From: Arthrobacter hankyongi
GTDB lineage: Bacteria > Actinomycetota > Actinomycetes > Actinomycetales > Micrococcaceae
Direction: 5' to 3'
Assembly: GCF_022012395.1 (NCBI RefSeq)
Contig: NZ_JAKLTQ010000009.1
Location: forward strand, 1 to 64,000
Length of the DNA stretch: 64,000 nucleotides
Position 1 is the first letter of the stretch. Each line of letters starts with the position of its first letter. Of this stretch, positions 52,641-61,422 are shown piece after piece. The notes beneath the pieces were generated by a model. The model saw only the letters and a program-made list of their open reading frames with translations. It did no database searches and was not told the origin of the DNA. The translations under genes were made by a program, and so were the position numbers.

Positions 52641-54077
52641 TCAGAGCCCGTATTTCTCCAGCAGCCGCAGCCAGACTTCGCTGATGGTGGGGTAGCTGGG
52701 GACGGCATGCCAGAGCCGGTCCACCGGCACCTGCCCGACGACGGCGATGGTGGCCGCGTGCAGCAGTTCGGCCACGTCCGGGCCGGCGAAGGTCATCCCC
52801 ACCACCACCCTGCGGTCCTCGTCCACCACCATCTGCGCCCAGCCGGCGTACCCGTCGGCGTGCAGCGAGGAGCCGGCCACGGAGATCGGCAGCTCGGTGG
52901 TGCAGACGTCCAGGCCTCGTTCCCGCGCCATGTCCGCGGTCAGCCCCACCATCGCCACCTCGGGGTCGCTGAAGACCACCGAGGGTACCGCCGCCTCGTC
53001 CGCCGTGGCCGCCCACGGGCTCCAGGCCGCCGGCTCGCCGTCGAGCTCTCCGGCCGCGCGGGCCGCGATGGCGTCCCCCGCGGCGCGCCCCTGGTACTTG
53101 CCCTGGTGGGTCAGCTGCGCCTTGCCGGCGGCGTCCCCGGCTGCGTACAGCCAGCCGCCGTCGACGCCGCGGACCTGGCCGCTCGGATCCACGCGCAGCC
53201 GCTCCGGCTCCAGTCCCAGTTCCTCCAGGCCCAGGCCGGCCAGCGCCGGTTTCCGGCCGGTGGCCACCAGCAGCCGGGCGCCGCCAACCTGCTCCGGAGC
53301 GCCGCCGTCGGGGGCCAGCTCCAGCCGGTAGCCGTCCGCGTCTCGGCCTGCCGTGCGGATAGCCGTGTTCAGCCGCAGATCCACCCCGTCCGCGCGCAGG
53401 CCCTTTTCCACCAGCCGACGGGCCGGCTCGGGGTAGCGGCCCAGCAGGTCCCGGCGGGCCACCAGCGTCACCCGGGCGCCGAGCCGGGCGTAGGCCTGGG
53501 CCAGCTCGGTTCCGGACACCCCGCCGCCGAGCACCAGCAGGCTCTGCGGGACCTCGGCGGCGGCCGTCGCCTCGCGGGTGCCCCAGAAATCCAGCGCGTC
53601 CAGTCCGTCCACCGGCGGGACCGTGGGGGTGGAGCCGGTGGCCAGCACGACGGCGCAGCGGGCCTCAATGCTACTGTGCCCACCATCTGCCCCGGCCACG
53701 GATACCTGCCGGACGCCCGCCAGCCGGGCGGTGCCGCGCAGCAGGCGGATGCCGGCGTCGTGCACCCACCGGACCTGGCCGGCGTCGTCCCAGTGCGAGG
53801 TAAAGCCGTCGCGGCGCCGCAGCACGGCCGCGGCGTCCAGCTGGCCGGTGACGGCCTGCCGGGCGCCCTGGACGCTGCGGGCGGCCTGCAGCGCCGCGCC
53901 CGAGCGCAGCAGCGCCTTGGACGGCATGCAGGCCCAGTAGGAGCATTCGCCGCCGACCAGGTCGCGCTCCACCAGAAGGGTCTCGAGCCCGGCGCGAGCG
54001 GTGCGCTCGGCCACGTTTTCGCCCACCGCGCCGGCACCGATGACGACGACGTCCACGGTCAGGGTCTGCTCCGTCAT
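52641..54077 (-). CDS. Pyridine nucleotide-disulfide oxidoreductase-like flavoprotein
   Basis: A 478-residue flavoprotein of the dihydrolipoamide dehydrogenase/mercuric reductase superfamily. FAD motif VIGAGAVGENVAERTARAG near residue 12; redox pair CSYWAC in GGECSYWACMPSKALLR; NAD(P) motif VLGGGVSGTELAQAYARLG; second FAD motif YAAGDAAG. The C-terminal interface domain is complete but the usual HxHPTxSE ending reads HAVPSYPTISE, lacking the catalytic His of disulfide reductases. It may transfer electrons to a substrate other than a disulfide. GGAAGG precedes the ATG. Confidence 0.9.
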   Translation of the reverse strand: MTEQTLTVDVVVIGAGAVGENVAERTARAGLETLLVERDLVGGECSYWACMPSKALLRSGAALQAARSVQGARQAVTGQLDAAAVLRRRDGFTSHWDDAGQVRWVHDAGIRLLRGTARLAGVRQVSVAGADGGHSSIEARCAVVLATGSTPTVPPVDGLDALDFWGTREATAAAEVPQSLLVLGGGVSGTELAQAYARLGARVTLVARRDLLGRYPEPARRLVEKGLRADGVDLRLNTAIRTAGRDADGYRLELAPDGGAPEQVGGARLLVATGRKPALAGLGLEELGLEPERLRVDPSGQVRGVDGGWLYAAGDAAGKAQLTHQGKYQGRAAGDAIAARAAGELDGEPAAWSPWAATADEAAVPSVVFSDPEVAMVGLTADMARERGLDVCTTELPISVAGSSLHADGYAGWAQMVVDEDRRVVVGMTFAGPDVAELLHAATIAVVGQVPVDRLWHAVPSYPTISEVWLRLLEKYGL

Positions 54078-54151
54078 GGTCCGAGCCTTCCACCGGCGCC
54101 ACCGGAGGGCAAGGGCCGGTAGCGTCTGCCGGCCTCCCCGATCGAGGCCTG

Positions 54152-54219
54152 CCCCGTACGCTTCGCGCACGGGGCCTCTGGCCTCCCGCGGCCCGCTTCG
54201 CTCGCCGCGGGGCCCTCGG
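54152..54219 (-). repeat. Dispersed two-module palindromic repeat, copy G
   Basis: On the minus strand: CCGAGGG, GCGAGCGAAGCGGG inside a CCCGCGG/CCGCGGG stem, then a second module (CCCCGTGCGC GAA GCGTACGGGG). Its end lies 4 bp before the TAGACT of sixA. Confidence 0.8.
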
Positions 54220-54223
54220 CCAG

Positions 54224-54229
54224 TAGACT
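54224..54229 (+). promoter_or_regulatory. Leaderless -10 hexamer (TAGACT) of sixA-like gene
   Basis: TAGACT lies 7 nt before the ATG at 54237; position and hexamer are identical to those at upp. Confidence 0.65.
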
Positions 54230-54236
54230 GCGTCGC

Positions 54237-54758
54237 ATGAGCGGACATCATGTGAAGCGGCTGATGATCATGCGCCATGCCAAATCCGCATGGCCCGACG
54301 ATGTGGCGGACCATGAGCGTCCGCTGGCCAAGCGCGGCCACCACGAGGCGCCGATGGTGGGCCGCTGGATGGTCGAGAACGGCTCCCTGCCGGACTTCAT
54401 CCTGTGCTCCTCGGCGCTGCGGACCCGGCAGACCTGCACCTGGGTCTGCAGCGAGCTGGGGGAGAAGGCCCCCACTCCGCTGCTCTCGGACGAGGTCTAT
54501 GCGGCCTCCGGGGACCGGATCCTGCACGAAATCAACCACCTGCCCGGCGGCATCACCAATCTGCTGGTCATCGGCCACATGCCCGGCGTGCAGGAACTGG
54601 CGATGCGGCTGGCTTCGGTCGAATCCGACGAGGAGGCGGTGATGAACATGGCCTCGCACTATCCGACCTCCGGGCTGACCGTCCTGGAGCATGCCAAGGA
54701 GTGGGCCGAACTGGACGGGCGGGACGCGAAGGTCACGAATTTCGTGGTGCTCCGGTAG
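54237..54758 (+). CDS. SixA-like histidine phosphatase
   Basis: A 173-residue phosphatase of the histidine phosphatase superfamily, SixA branch. RLMIMRHAKSAWP at about 8-20 contains the phospho-accepting His in RHAKS; CSSALRTRQT holds the second Arg; VIGHMPGVQELAMRL holds the catalytic distal His. SixA-type enzymes dephosphorylate phosphohistidine in signalling proteins; the target is unknown here. The start is set by TAGACT 7 nt upstream. Confidence 0.9.
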   Translation: MSGHHVKRLMIMRHAKSAWPDDVADHERPLAKRGHHEAPMVGRWMVENGSLPDFILCSSALRTRQTCTWVCSELGEKAPTPLLSDEVYAASGDRILHEINHLPGGITNLLVIGHMPGVQELAMRLASVESDEEAVMNMASHYPTSGLTVLEHAKEWAELDGRDAKVTNFVVLR

Positions 54759-54844
54759 GCAGCTGCTGCGGCCGGGCCGGAAGCCGTCCCCGGGCCCCTG
54801 GACCGCCGTCGGGCTGTCCCACGCGGGCCGCCGGCCCAGGAAAC

Positions 54845-54876
54845 GCAAAAGCCCCCGCCGAAGCGGGGGCTTTTGC
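54845..54876. terminator. Intrinsic terminator, both directions
   Basis: A perfect 14-bp stem (GCAAAAGCCCCCGC with its complement, loop CGAA). T-rich ends on both strands (TTTTGC) make it usable for the sixA gene (+) and tRNA-Arg (-). Confidence 0.85.
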
Positions 54877-54882
54877 ATTCTA

Positions 54883-54959
<77 letters not shown>

Positions 54960-55136
54960 TTGGCCTCGCGGCCGGAAATAACTCTAGCGCGCTCTGGCCG
55001 AGTTTCCAAATCGGCGGGTTTTGCGCCCGTTTCCCCGGAATTCCGCGGCTGTTCCCGGCCCGGCAACTGTCCAAAACCGGAAAACGGCCGAAACCGAGCT
55101 GAAGATGTGTCGAAGGCCGCGGGCGATTCATCTGAA

Positions 55137-55149
55137 CTAGACCGGTCTA
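55137..55149. promoter_or_regulatory. Shared palindrome upstream of pckG
   Basis: CTAGACCGGTCTA; its central 12 bp are a perfect palindrome. An identical copy lies at 61328-61340 upstream of the dikinase-like gene. It abuts the CRP/GlxR site on its right. The regulator is unknown; the shape suits a TetR-type repressor. Confidence 0.55.
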
Positions 55150-55165
55150 TGTGACCTTTATCACA
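55150..55165. promoter_or_regulatory. CRP/GlxR binding site upstream of pckG
   Basis: TGTGACCTTTATCACA matches the consensus TGTGA-N6-TCACA at every specified position. It is 172 bp before the pckG start codon, suggesting cAMP-dependent control of gluconeogenesis. Confidence 0.75.
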
Positions 55166-55336
55166 AAATTTGGCTGTCGATTTTTGAAAATAATGCTGAA
55201 TACCGCGGAAATTCGGGAAATTCGCGATACGAACACCGCGAATCGGTCCTTTGGAGGGAAAATCGGAGATGATCCGGTCTACCTGCCAGCCCCTACCATC
55301 GTTAGACACCACTGACCTAGCGAAGGGGAGAGAGTC

Positions 55337-57178
55337 ATGGGCGATACTGCGCGTCAAACCGTCCTTGAGGGGGCACTTATGGAAGCACCGACCACTCACG
55401 AGAAGCTGCGTTCCTGGGTTTCCGAGGTTGCCGAACTCACCCAGCCCGATTCCGTCTATTGGGTCGACGGGTCGGAAGAGGAATACGCGCGGCTCACCGG
55501 CGAGCTGGTGGAGGCCGGCACGCTGCGCCGCCTGAACCCGGAACTGTTCCCCAACTCCTTCGCCGGTTTCTCCGACCCCAAGGACGTGGCCCGGGTCGAG
55601 GACCGCACGTTCATCTGCTCCGAATCCAGGCGCGACGCCGGCTTCACCAATAACTGGATGGATCCGGGCGAGATGAAGGCGATCCTCAAGGACCGTTTCA
55701 ACGGCAGCATGCGCGGGCGCACCATGTACGTGATCCCGTTCGTGATGGGTCACCTGGATGCCGAGGACCCGAAGTTCGGCGTCGAAATCACCGACAGCGC
55801 CTACGTGGTCGCCTCGATGCGCATCATGGCGCGCATCGGCACGGACGTGCTGCGCAAGATCGAGCAGACGGATGCGTTCTTCGTCCCGGCGCTGCACTCC
55901 GTGGGCGCCCCGCTCGAGCCGGGCCAGGCCGATGTGCCGTGGCCGTGCAGCGACGAGAAGTGGATCGTGCACTTCCCCGAGGAGCGCTCCATCTACTCCT
56001 ACGGCTCCGGCTACGGCGGCAACGCACTGCTGGGCAAGAAGTGCTACTCGCTGCGCATCGCCTCGGTGATGGCCCGCGACGAGGGCTGGCTGGCCGAGCA
56101 CATGCTCATCCTCAAGCTCACCAGTCCGGAGCAGAAGGTCTACCACATCGCTGCCGCCTTCCCTTCGGCCTGCGGCAAGACCAACCTCGCGCTGCTGGAC
56201 CCGACCATCGACGGCTGGAAGGCCGAGACGCTGGGCGACGACATCAACTGGATGCGCTTCGGCAAGGACGGTGAACTGCGCGGGGTCAACCCGGAGTTCG
56301 GCCTGTTCGGCGTGGCGCCGGGCACCGGCTGGGGCACCAACCCCAACGCCATGCAGGCGATCGCCAAGGGCAACTCCATCTTCACCAACGTGGCGCTGAC
56401 CGACGACGGCGGCGTGTGGTGGGAAGGCATGACCGAGGAGGTCCCGGCGCACCTGACCGACTGGCAGGGCAATGACTGGACCCCGGAGTCCGGCCGTCCC
56501 GCCGCGCACCCGAACTCGCGCTTCTGCACGCCGATCAGCCAAGTCGACATGCTCGCCGCCGAGTACAACGACCCGGAGGGCGTGGAGATCAACGCGATCC
56601 TCTTCGGCGGCCGGCGCAAGACCACGATCCCGCTGGTCACCGAGGCCCGCGACTGGACCAACGGCATCTTCATGGGCTCCACGCTGTCCTCGGAGACCAC
56701 TGCCGCGGCCACCGGTGCGGTGGGCGTGGTCCGCCGCGACCCGATGGCGATGCTGCCGTTCATCGGTTACGACGCCGGCGACTACCTCAAGCACTGGATC
56801 ACGCTCTCCGGCGAGGGCAACCAGGCCCGGCTGCCGAAGATCTTCCTGGTCAACTGGTTCCGCCGCACGGCCGACGGCGGTTTCGCCTGGCCGGGCTTCG
56901 GGGACAACTCGCGCGTGCTCAAATGGGCCATCGAGCGGATCGAAGGCAAGGCGGACGCGGTGGAGACCCCGATCGGCTTCATCCCGACCGGCGACTCGAT
57001 CGACCTGACCGGCCTGGACATGACCCCGGCCAACGTCGAGGAAGCCGTGAAGGTGGATCCGGCCGAGTGGGTGGAGGAACTCAAGGGCATCGAGGAGTGG
57101 TACGCCCGCTTCGGCGGCTCGCTGCCGCAGGAGCTGGCCGACCAGCTCGAGGAGCTGAAGAAGCGCTTCGCCGCCTAG
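55337..57178 (+). CDS. pckG: Phosphoenolpyruvate carboxykinase (GTP)
   Basis: A 613-residue GTP-type PEPCK, forming PEP from oxaloacetate at the start of gluconeogenesis. P-loop FPSACGKTN at 275-283, metal-binding and substrate residues in the [19 protein letters not shown] block (221-240), PHPNSRFC-like [11 protein letters not shown], and [10 protein letters not shown]. Length is the family norm. GAAGGGGAG precedes the ATG at 55337; a second in-frame ATG at 55379, also with a good ribosome site, would remove 14 residues. A CRP/GlxR site lies upstream and a 20-bp hairpin terminator downstream. Confidence 0.96.
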   Translation: MGDTARQTVLEGALMEAPTTHEKLRSWVSEVAELTQPDSVYWVDGSEEEYARLTGELVEAGTLRRLNPELFPNSFAGFSDPKDVARVEDRTFICSESRRDAGFTNNWMDPGEMKAILKDRFNGSMRGRTMYVIPFVMGHLDAEDPKFGVEITDSAYVVASMRIMARIGTDVLRKIEQTDAFFVPALHSVGAPLEPGQADVPWPCSDEKWIVHFPEERSIYSYGSGYGGNALLGKKCYSLRIASVMARDEGWLAEHMLILKLTSPEQKVYHIAAAFPSACGKTNLALLDPTIDGWKAETLGDDINWMRFGKDGELRGVNPEFGLFGVAPGTGWGTNPNAMQAIAKGNSIFTNVALTDDGGVWWEGMTEEVPAHLTDWQGNDWTPESGRPAAHPNSRFCTPISQVDMLAAEYNDPEGVEINAILFGGRRKTTIPLVTEARDWTNGIFMGSTLSSETTAAATGAVGVVRRDPMAMLPFIGYDAGDYLKHWITLSGEGNQARLPKIFLVNWFRRTADGGFAWPGFGDNSRVLKWAIERIEGKADAVETPIGFIPTGDSIDLTGLDMTPANVEEAVKVDPAEWVEELKGIEEWYARFGGSLPQELADQLEELKKRFAA

Positions 57179-57194
57179 CAGCAAAGAGCTACCA

Positions 57195-57236
57195 ACGGGG
57201 AGGGGTCCCGGCCGCACGGCCGGGGCCCCTCCCCGT
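57195..57236 (+). terminator. Terminator hairpin of pckG
   Basis: A 20-bp stem with one mismatch (ACGGGGAGGGG...CCCCTCCCCGT outer arms, loop CA), 16 bp after the pckG stop. No extended T-run. Confidence 0.7.
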
Positions 57237-57385
57237 CTCCGTCCGGTCCATAGCTCACGGCAGAACTGGTGGCTGAGGCTGTGTGGGATCCGGCGGCAGC
57301 GCTGTCCATCCGCTCCGGTTGCGCCGGCCTTGCTCCGGCGGTAGCAGCTTCTGCCGCCGGAAGTCGGTCGTGAGAGACTCGGTGC

Positions 57386-58162
57386 ATGGCAAATTCCCCC
57401 ACGGGTGATTCGGTCATCACCCGGGTGGTGCGCCTGATGAGCGCCTTCGACCGGGACCTGCCGTCGATGACCTTGTCCGGCCTGGCCCGCCGCGCGGACC
57501 TGCCGCTGACCACCGCCCACCGGCTGGTCGAGGAGCTGGTCAGGCACGGGCTGATCGACCGGCTGCCTGGAGGGGAGCTGCGCCCGGGCATGCGCATGTG
57601 GGAGCTGGCCGCCCGCGGCTCGCAGGCGCTCACGCTGCGCGAGATAGCTCTGCCCTTTATGGAGGACGTCCAGGCGGCCGTGCACCAGCACGCCACCCTG
57701 GCGGTCCTTGACCATGGCAGCGTGCTGTATGTGGAACGCCTATCGTCTCCCGATTCCCCCTTGGACGCAGCGCATATAGCCCAGCGGATGCCGCTGCATG
57801 CCGCCTCCTCGGGGCTGGTCCTGCTGGCCTACTCCTCGCCGGAATTCCAGCGCGAAGTCCTCGCCGGGCCGCTGGAAAAGGTGACGCCTGAAACCCTGAC
57901 TGATCCGCAGTTGATCCGGAAGTATCTGGCCGAGATCCGGCAGCGCGGCTATGTGGCGCTGCCGGGCATCGGGGTCACCGAGTGGACCGGCATTGCGGTA
58001 CCGGTTCTGGGACCCGGCAACGGGATTGCCGCGGCCCTGAATGCCATTGTGCCGCGGGCAGAAGCCAACGTCCCCTTTGTCGTTCCGGCGCTGCTCACGG
58101 CGGCCCACGGCATTTCCCGCGCACTCGGCGCAGAAAGCCGGCATCCGGCCAGACGGCCCTAG
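57386..58162 (+). CDS. IclR-family transcriptional regulator
   Basis: A 258-residue regulator. N-terminal winged helix (SVITRVVRLMSAF to LARRADLPLTTAHRLVEELVRHG, about 8-52), then an IclR effector domain with RMPLHAASSGLVLLAY (about 131-146), YVALPGIGVTEWTGIAVPV and VPALLTAAHGISRAL. These proteins sense small aromatic or carboxylic ligands. It lies 200 bp upstream of the P450 gene in the same direction and is the likely local regulator of that cluster. GAGACT 6 nt before the ATG is a weak leaderless hexamer. Confidence 0.9.
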   Translation: MANSPTGDSVITRVVRLMSAFDRDLPSMTLSGLARRADLPLTTAHRLVEELVRHGLIDRLPGGELRPGMRMWELAARGSQALTLREIALPFMEDVQAAVHQHATLAVLDHGSVLYVERLSSPDSPLDAAHIAQRMPLHAASSGLVLLAYSSPEFQREVLAGPLEKVTPETLTDPQLIRKYLAEIRQRGYVALPGIGVTEWTGIAVPVLGPGNGIAAALNAIVPRAEANVPFVVPALLTAAHGISRALGAESRHPARRP

Positions 58163-58362
58163 CCACCCCACTTCTTCCGTTCAACGGAAGCGTGCTGGGG
58201 CTGCGGGCAAACTGCCAGCATGCTTAAACGAGACGTGGATCACGTCATCGCGGGGCCGGCCGAGCCGGTACCCGTTTCCGCACAGACTCACCCATTCCTC
58301 CCTCAGGGCTGCCCTGCGCCTACTTCGGCGCGGCTGGGAACAGCCTGGAAAGCAGGACAACG

Positions 58363-59646
58363 ATGTCTCTTACCACTACCGAACGCAGCGCGGTACAAGG
58401 GCTTTCCCGCCCCGGTCTGGACCGCGGCCTGCCCCCGTACTCCCATGAGTTGGCCTGGCCCGAGGGTCTGGAGCCCTTCAAGGTCGTCGACGACGGAAGC
58501 CAAGGCGATCCGTACGCGCACTATGCCTGGATGCGGGAGAACGCCCCGGTGCTCCGGGCCCACTCTCCGGTCTCCGATGTTTGGTTCCTCTCCCGCTTCG
58601 ACGACGTGCGCAAGGCCATGCGTGCCCCGAAGGTCTTCTCCTCGCAGGTCGTTGATCCGGTGCCGCTGACCTTTTTGACGCTCTTCGACGCACCGAACCA
58701 TACCCGGCTGCGCCAGGTAGTCGCCCAGGCCTTCACTCCCAAGGCCATCGCCAGGTTCGAGGACCGGATCCGCGACAACGCCAACCTCTACCTGGACCGG
58801 ATGATCGCCCGGGGCGGCGGCGACGCGGTGGACGATTACGCGATCCCGCTGAGCATGTCCACGATCAGCGCCCTGCTCGATGTTCCCGCCGCGGACTTCG
58901 AGAAGATGAAGTTCTGGTCGGACGAGACCTTCAGCTACTTCGGCCGGCTGGCCCGCAACGCCCCGGGCACCGGGACGGATGAGCAGAGCACCTTCGAGTT
59001 CTTCGCCTATCTGCAGGACACCATGGAGCGGCTCTACGCCGAGGCGAACGAGTCGGTGGGGGGCCACATCGCCCGGATGTGGAAGGAGGGCCTGCTCAGT
59101 GAGAAGGAAGCGAAGGAACTGTGCGCCTTCGTCTTCGTTGCCGGCCACGACACCACCACGATCCTGCTGGCCAATGCCTTCCGCATGTACAGCGAGCAGC
59201 CGGACCTGCTGGCCAGGATCCGGCAGAGCCCTGAGGATGCCAACCTGTTCGTCGAAGAACTGGCCCGGTACCGTGGTACCGTCCAGCGCGTCAGCCGGAT
59301 CACCACCGAGGAAGTCGAGGTAGCGGGCGTCACGATCCCGAAGGGCGCGATCGTGCGCCTGCTGCCGGCCGCAGCGAACCGGGACAGTGCCAAGTACCCC
59401 GATGGCGAGCAGTTCGACATCGACCGCGACACCAGCGGCCACCTGGGTTTCGGCCATGGCGTACATGCCTGCCTCGGCGCCCCGCTGGCCCGGCTGGAAA
59501 CCCGCGTGACGGTGGAACTGCTCGCCGCCAGGCTGGGATCGCTCGCCCTGGACCCGCACCAGTCAATCGAGTACGTGCGTGGCAATAACCTGACCAATTC
59601 CGGACCGGAACACCTGCACGTCGTACTGGAGAAGTCCAATGGTTGA
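58363..59646 (+). CDS. Cytochrome P450 (class I, bacterial)
   Basis: A 427-residue soluble P450. I-helix oxygen motif FVFVAGHDTTT near 262, the EXXR in EELARYR, and heme loop GFGHGVHACLG with the thiolate Cys370. The substrate is unknown. It is encoded with a reductase (8-bp overlap) and a ferredoxin, so the whole electron-transfer chain is in one operon. GCAGGA precedes the ATG. Confidence 0.94.
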   Translation: MSLTTTERSAVQGLSRPGLDRGLPPYSHELAWPEGLEPFKVVDDGSQGDPYAHYAWMRENAPVLRAHSPVSDVWFLSRFDDVRKAMRAPKVFSSQVVDPVPLTFLTLFDAPNHTRLRQVVAQAFTPKAIARFEDRIRDNANLYLDRMIARGGGDAVDDYAIPLSMSTISALLDVPAADFEKMKFWSDETFSYFGRLARNAPGTGTDEQSTFEFFAYLQDTMERLYAEANESVGGHIARMWKEGLLSEKEAKELCAFVFVAGHDTTTILLANAFRMYSEQPDLLARIRQSPEDANLFVEELARYRGTVQRVSRITTEEVEVAGVTIPKGAIVRLLPAAANRDSAKYPDGEQFDIDRDTSGHLGFGHGVHACLGAPLARLETRVTVELLAARLGSLALDPHQSIEYVRGNNLTNSGPEHLHVVLEKSNG

Positions 59647-60889
59647 GCCCGGCATCACCGAACCCGTCGTCATCGTCGGAGCCGGCCACGCCGGCGTCGC
59701 CGTCGCTGCCGCCCTGCGCACCCGCGGCTGGAACGGAAGGATCCTGTTGATCGAGGCCGAAAAGGAAATTCCCTACGAGCGTCCGCCGCTTTCGAAGGAC
59801 CTGCTCAAGCCCGGTGCGCCGGAACAAGCCAGCCCGCTGCGCACCGAGAAGTTCTACGTGGACAAGGGCATCGAGCGGCTCGCCGGGCTCAGCGTCGATT
59901 CGATCGACCGGGAGGGCCGGGCCATCCTGCTCGCCGACGGCAGCCGGCAGGGCTACTACCGGCTCGTCATCGCCACCGGCTCCCGGGCCCGGCCGCTGTC
60001 TGTTCCCGGCGCCCAGCTGCCCGGTGTCCTGGCCCTGCGCACGCACGACGACGCCGTGGAACTCAAGCGGTCCCTCATGCCGGGCACCCGGGTGGCCATC
60101 ATCGGCGCGGGCTACATCGGTCTGGAGGTCGCTGCCGCGGCCGCGAAGATCGGCTGCGACACCACCGTGCTGGAGTTTCAGGACCGGGTGATGAGCCGGG
60201 TGACCTCCGCGCCGGTTTCGCGCTTCTTCGAGCGGCTGCACCAGGGCAACGGCGTGCGCTTCGTCTTCGGCGCCGCTGTCACCGCGGTGGAGGGATCCGG
60301 GCGGGTCGAGCGCCTGCTCACCGCTGACGGCAGCTCCTACCGGGCCGACGTCGTCATCGCCGGCATCGGGGTGCTGCCGGCCCAGGACCTGGCCGAAGCT
60401 GCCGGACTGGAATGCCGCGACGGGATTCTGGTCGACGACGCCTGCCGCACCTCCGATCCGCTGATCTACGCGGCCGGGGACGTCACCCGTTTCACCGGCA
60501 GCTTTGACGGCACCAGCCAGCGGCTGGAATGCATCCAGAACGCGCTGGCCCAGGCCGAGCGGGTGGCCGAGGATATCACCGGCAGCCCGGCCCGGAGCCC
60601 GGAAGTGCCTTGGTTCTGGACCGTCCAGCACGGAGTCCGGCTGCAGACCGCCGGTGTCCGCCATCCTGAGGATGAGGTGATCGTCAGGGGCACCCCGGCC
60701 GAGGGAAAGTTCTCCGTTGTCTACCTCCGGGACGGACGGCTGGCGGCCGTGGATACCATCGCCGGGCTGGCGGACTTCCGTCCAGCCAAGAAAATCATTG
60801 CATCCGGGGCCCAGATCGATCCGGCAGCCGCCGCCGATCCTGCCATACCGTTGGCCGACGCCGTCCGGGCCCCCATACCTGTCCGTTGA
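59639..60889 (+). CDS. FAD-dependent ferredoxin reductase of P450 system
   Basis: A 416-residue oxygenase-coupled NADH:ferredoxin reductase (putidaredoxin reductase type). FAD motif VVIVGAGHAGVAVAAALRTRG, ERPPLSKDLL, NADH motif VAIIGAGYIGLEVAAAAAKIG, and the second FAD motif YAAGDV. The C-terminal domain WFWTVQHGVRLQTAG is typical. The ATG overlaps the P450 stop by 8 bp. It passes electrons from NAD(P)H to the ferredoxin encoded immediately downstream. Confidence 0.93.
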   Translation: MVEPGITEPVVIVGAGHAGVAVAAALRTRGWNGRILLIEAEKEIPYERPPLSKDLLKPGAPEQASPLRTEKFYVDKGIERLAGLSVDSIDREGRAILLADGSRQGYYRLVIATGSRARPLSVPGAQLPGVLALRTHDDAVELKRSLMPGTRVAIIGAGYIGLEVAAAAAKIGCDTTVLEFQDRVMSRVTSAPVSRFFERLHQGNGVRFVFGAAVTAVEGSGRVERLLTADGSSYRADVVIAGIGVLPAQDLAEAAGLECRDGILVDDACRTSDPLIYAAGDVTRFTGSFDGTSQRLECIQNALAQAERVAEDITGSPARSPEVPWFWTVQHGVRLQTAGVRHPEDEVIVRGTPAEGKFSVVYLRDGRLAAVDTIAGLADFRPAKKIIASGAQIDPAAAADPAIPLADAVRAPIPVR

Positions 60890-60900
60890 AAGGAACTGCC

Positions 60901-61224
60901 ATGAGCAAGAACGAAGTCACCGTCATTGACCGCGAGGGTTCCGCACAGACCATCGCGTGGGAACCGGAACAGACGCTGATGGAAGCGCTGCGGGACAACG
61001 ACCTGCCGGTCCTGGCATCCTGCGGCGGGACCGCCTCCTGCGCCACCTGCCACGTCTTCGTGGAGAAGGAGGTCTTCGACAGCCTGGGCGAGCGCAGCGA
61101 GGACGAACTGGAACTGCTGGTTGAAGCCGAAGGTTACCGTGAGTGCGGTTCCAGGCTCTCCTGCCAGATCGGGTTCGACTCCGGGCTCAGCGGGGTGACC
61201 GTCACCCTGGCTCCCGAAGACTAG
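60901..61224 (+). CDS. 2Fe-2S ferredoxin (putidaredoxin/adrenodoxin type)
   Basis: A 107-residue ferredoxin. Cluster ligands C41, C47, C50 and C88 follow the pattern Cys-x5-Cys-x2-Cys...Cys (CGGTASCATC and RLSC), the vertebrate-type spacing used by P450 partners. AAAGGA precedes the ATG. Third gene of the P450 operon. Confidence 0.95.
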   Translation: MSKNEVTVIDREGSAQTIAWEPEQTLMEALRDNDLPVLASCGGTASCATCHVFVEKEVFDSLGERSEDELELLVEAEGYRECGSRLSCQIGFDSGLSGVTVTLAPED

Positions 61225-61290
61225 GAACCGCCGGCCCCGGCGCAGAATCCGGCCGGCCGGCGCCTTGGCCGGGGTGCACGAAACGGCACT

Positions 61291-61322
61291 CCGGCCGCGG
61301 ATACTGATCAATCCGCGGCCGG
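61291..61322. terminator. 12-bp hairpin after P450 operon
   Basis: CCGGCCGCGGAT pairs perfectly with ATCCGCGGCCGG around an 8-nt loop containing TGATCA. It could end the P450 operon or act in the leader of the next gene. No T-run. Confidence 0.5.
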
Positions 61323-61327
61323 AAAGC

Positions 61328-61340
61328 CTAGACCGGTCTA
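61328..61340. promoter_or_regulatory. Shared palindrome upstream of dikinase-like gene
   Basis: CTAGACCGGTCTA is identical to the sequence at 55137-55149 upstream of pckG. It lies 82 bp before the start codon of the dikinase-like gene. Confidence 0.55.
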
Positions 61341-61422
61341 CTCCGAACCGTGCCTTGGCTCGCAGCCCGCCGGGGCATAGCGTGGAGGCAGCCGTGCACG
61401 CTCCGAGCCGCCGGGAGGCCAG

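Larger units (their letters stand above)
54960..55336. other. Regulatory region upstream of pckG
   Basis: About 377 bp without a gene, AT-rich from 55130 to 55260. It holds a 13-bp palindrome and a perfect CRP/GlxR site (listed separately). A TTGAAAATAAT stretch near 55182 may belong to the promoter, but I could not pair it with a well-spaced -35. Confidence 0.6.

Noticed and set aside
61225-61422. Search for a rifamycin-associated element in front of the dikinase-like gene
   Set aside because: No matching inverted repeat was found; only the 12-bp hairpin and the CTAGACCGGTCTA palindrome are present.
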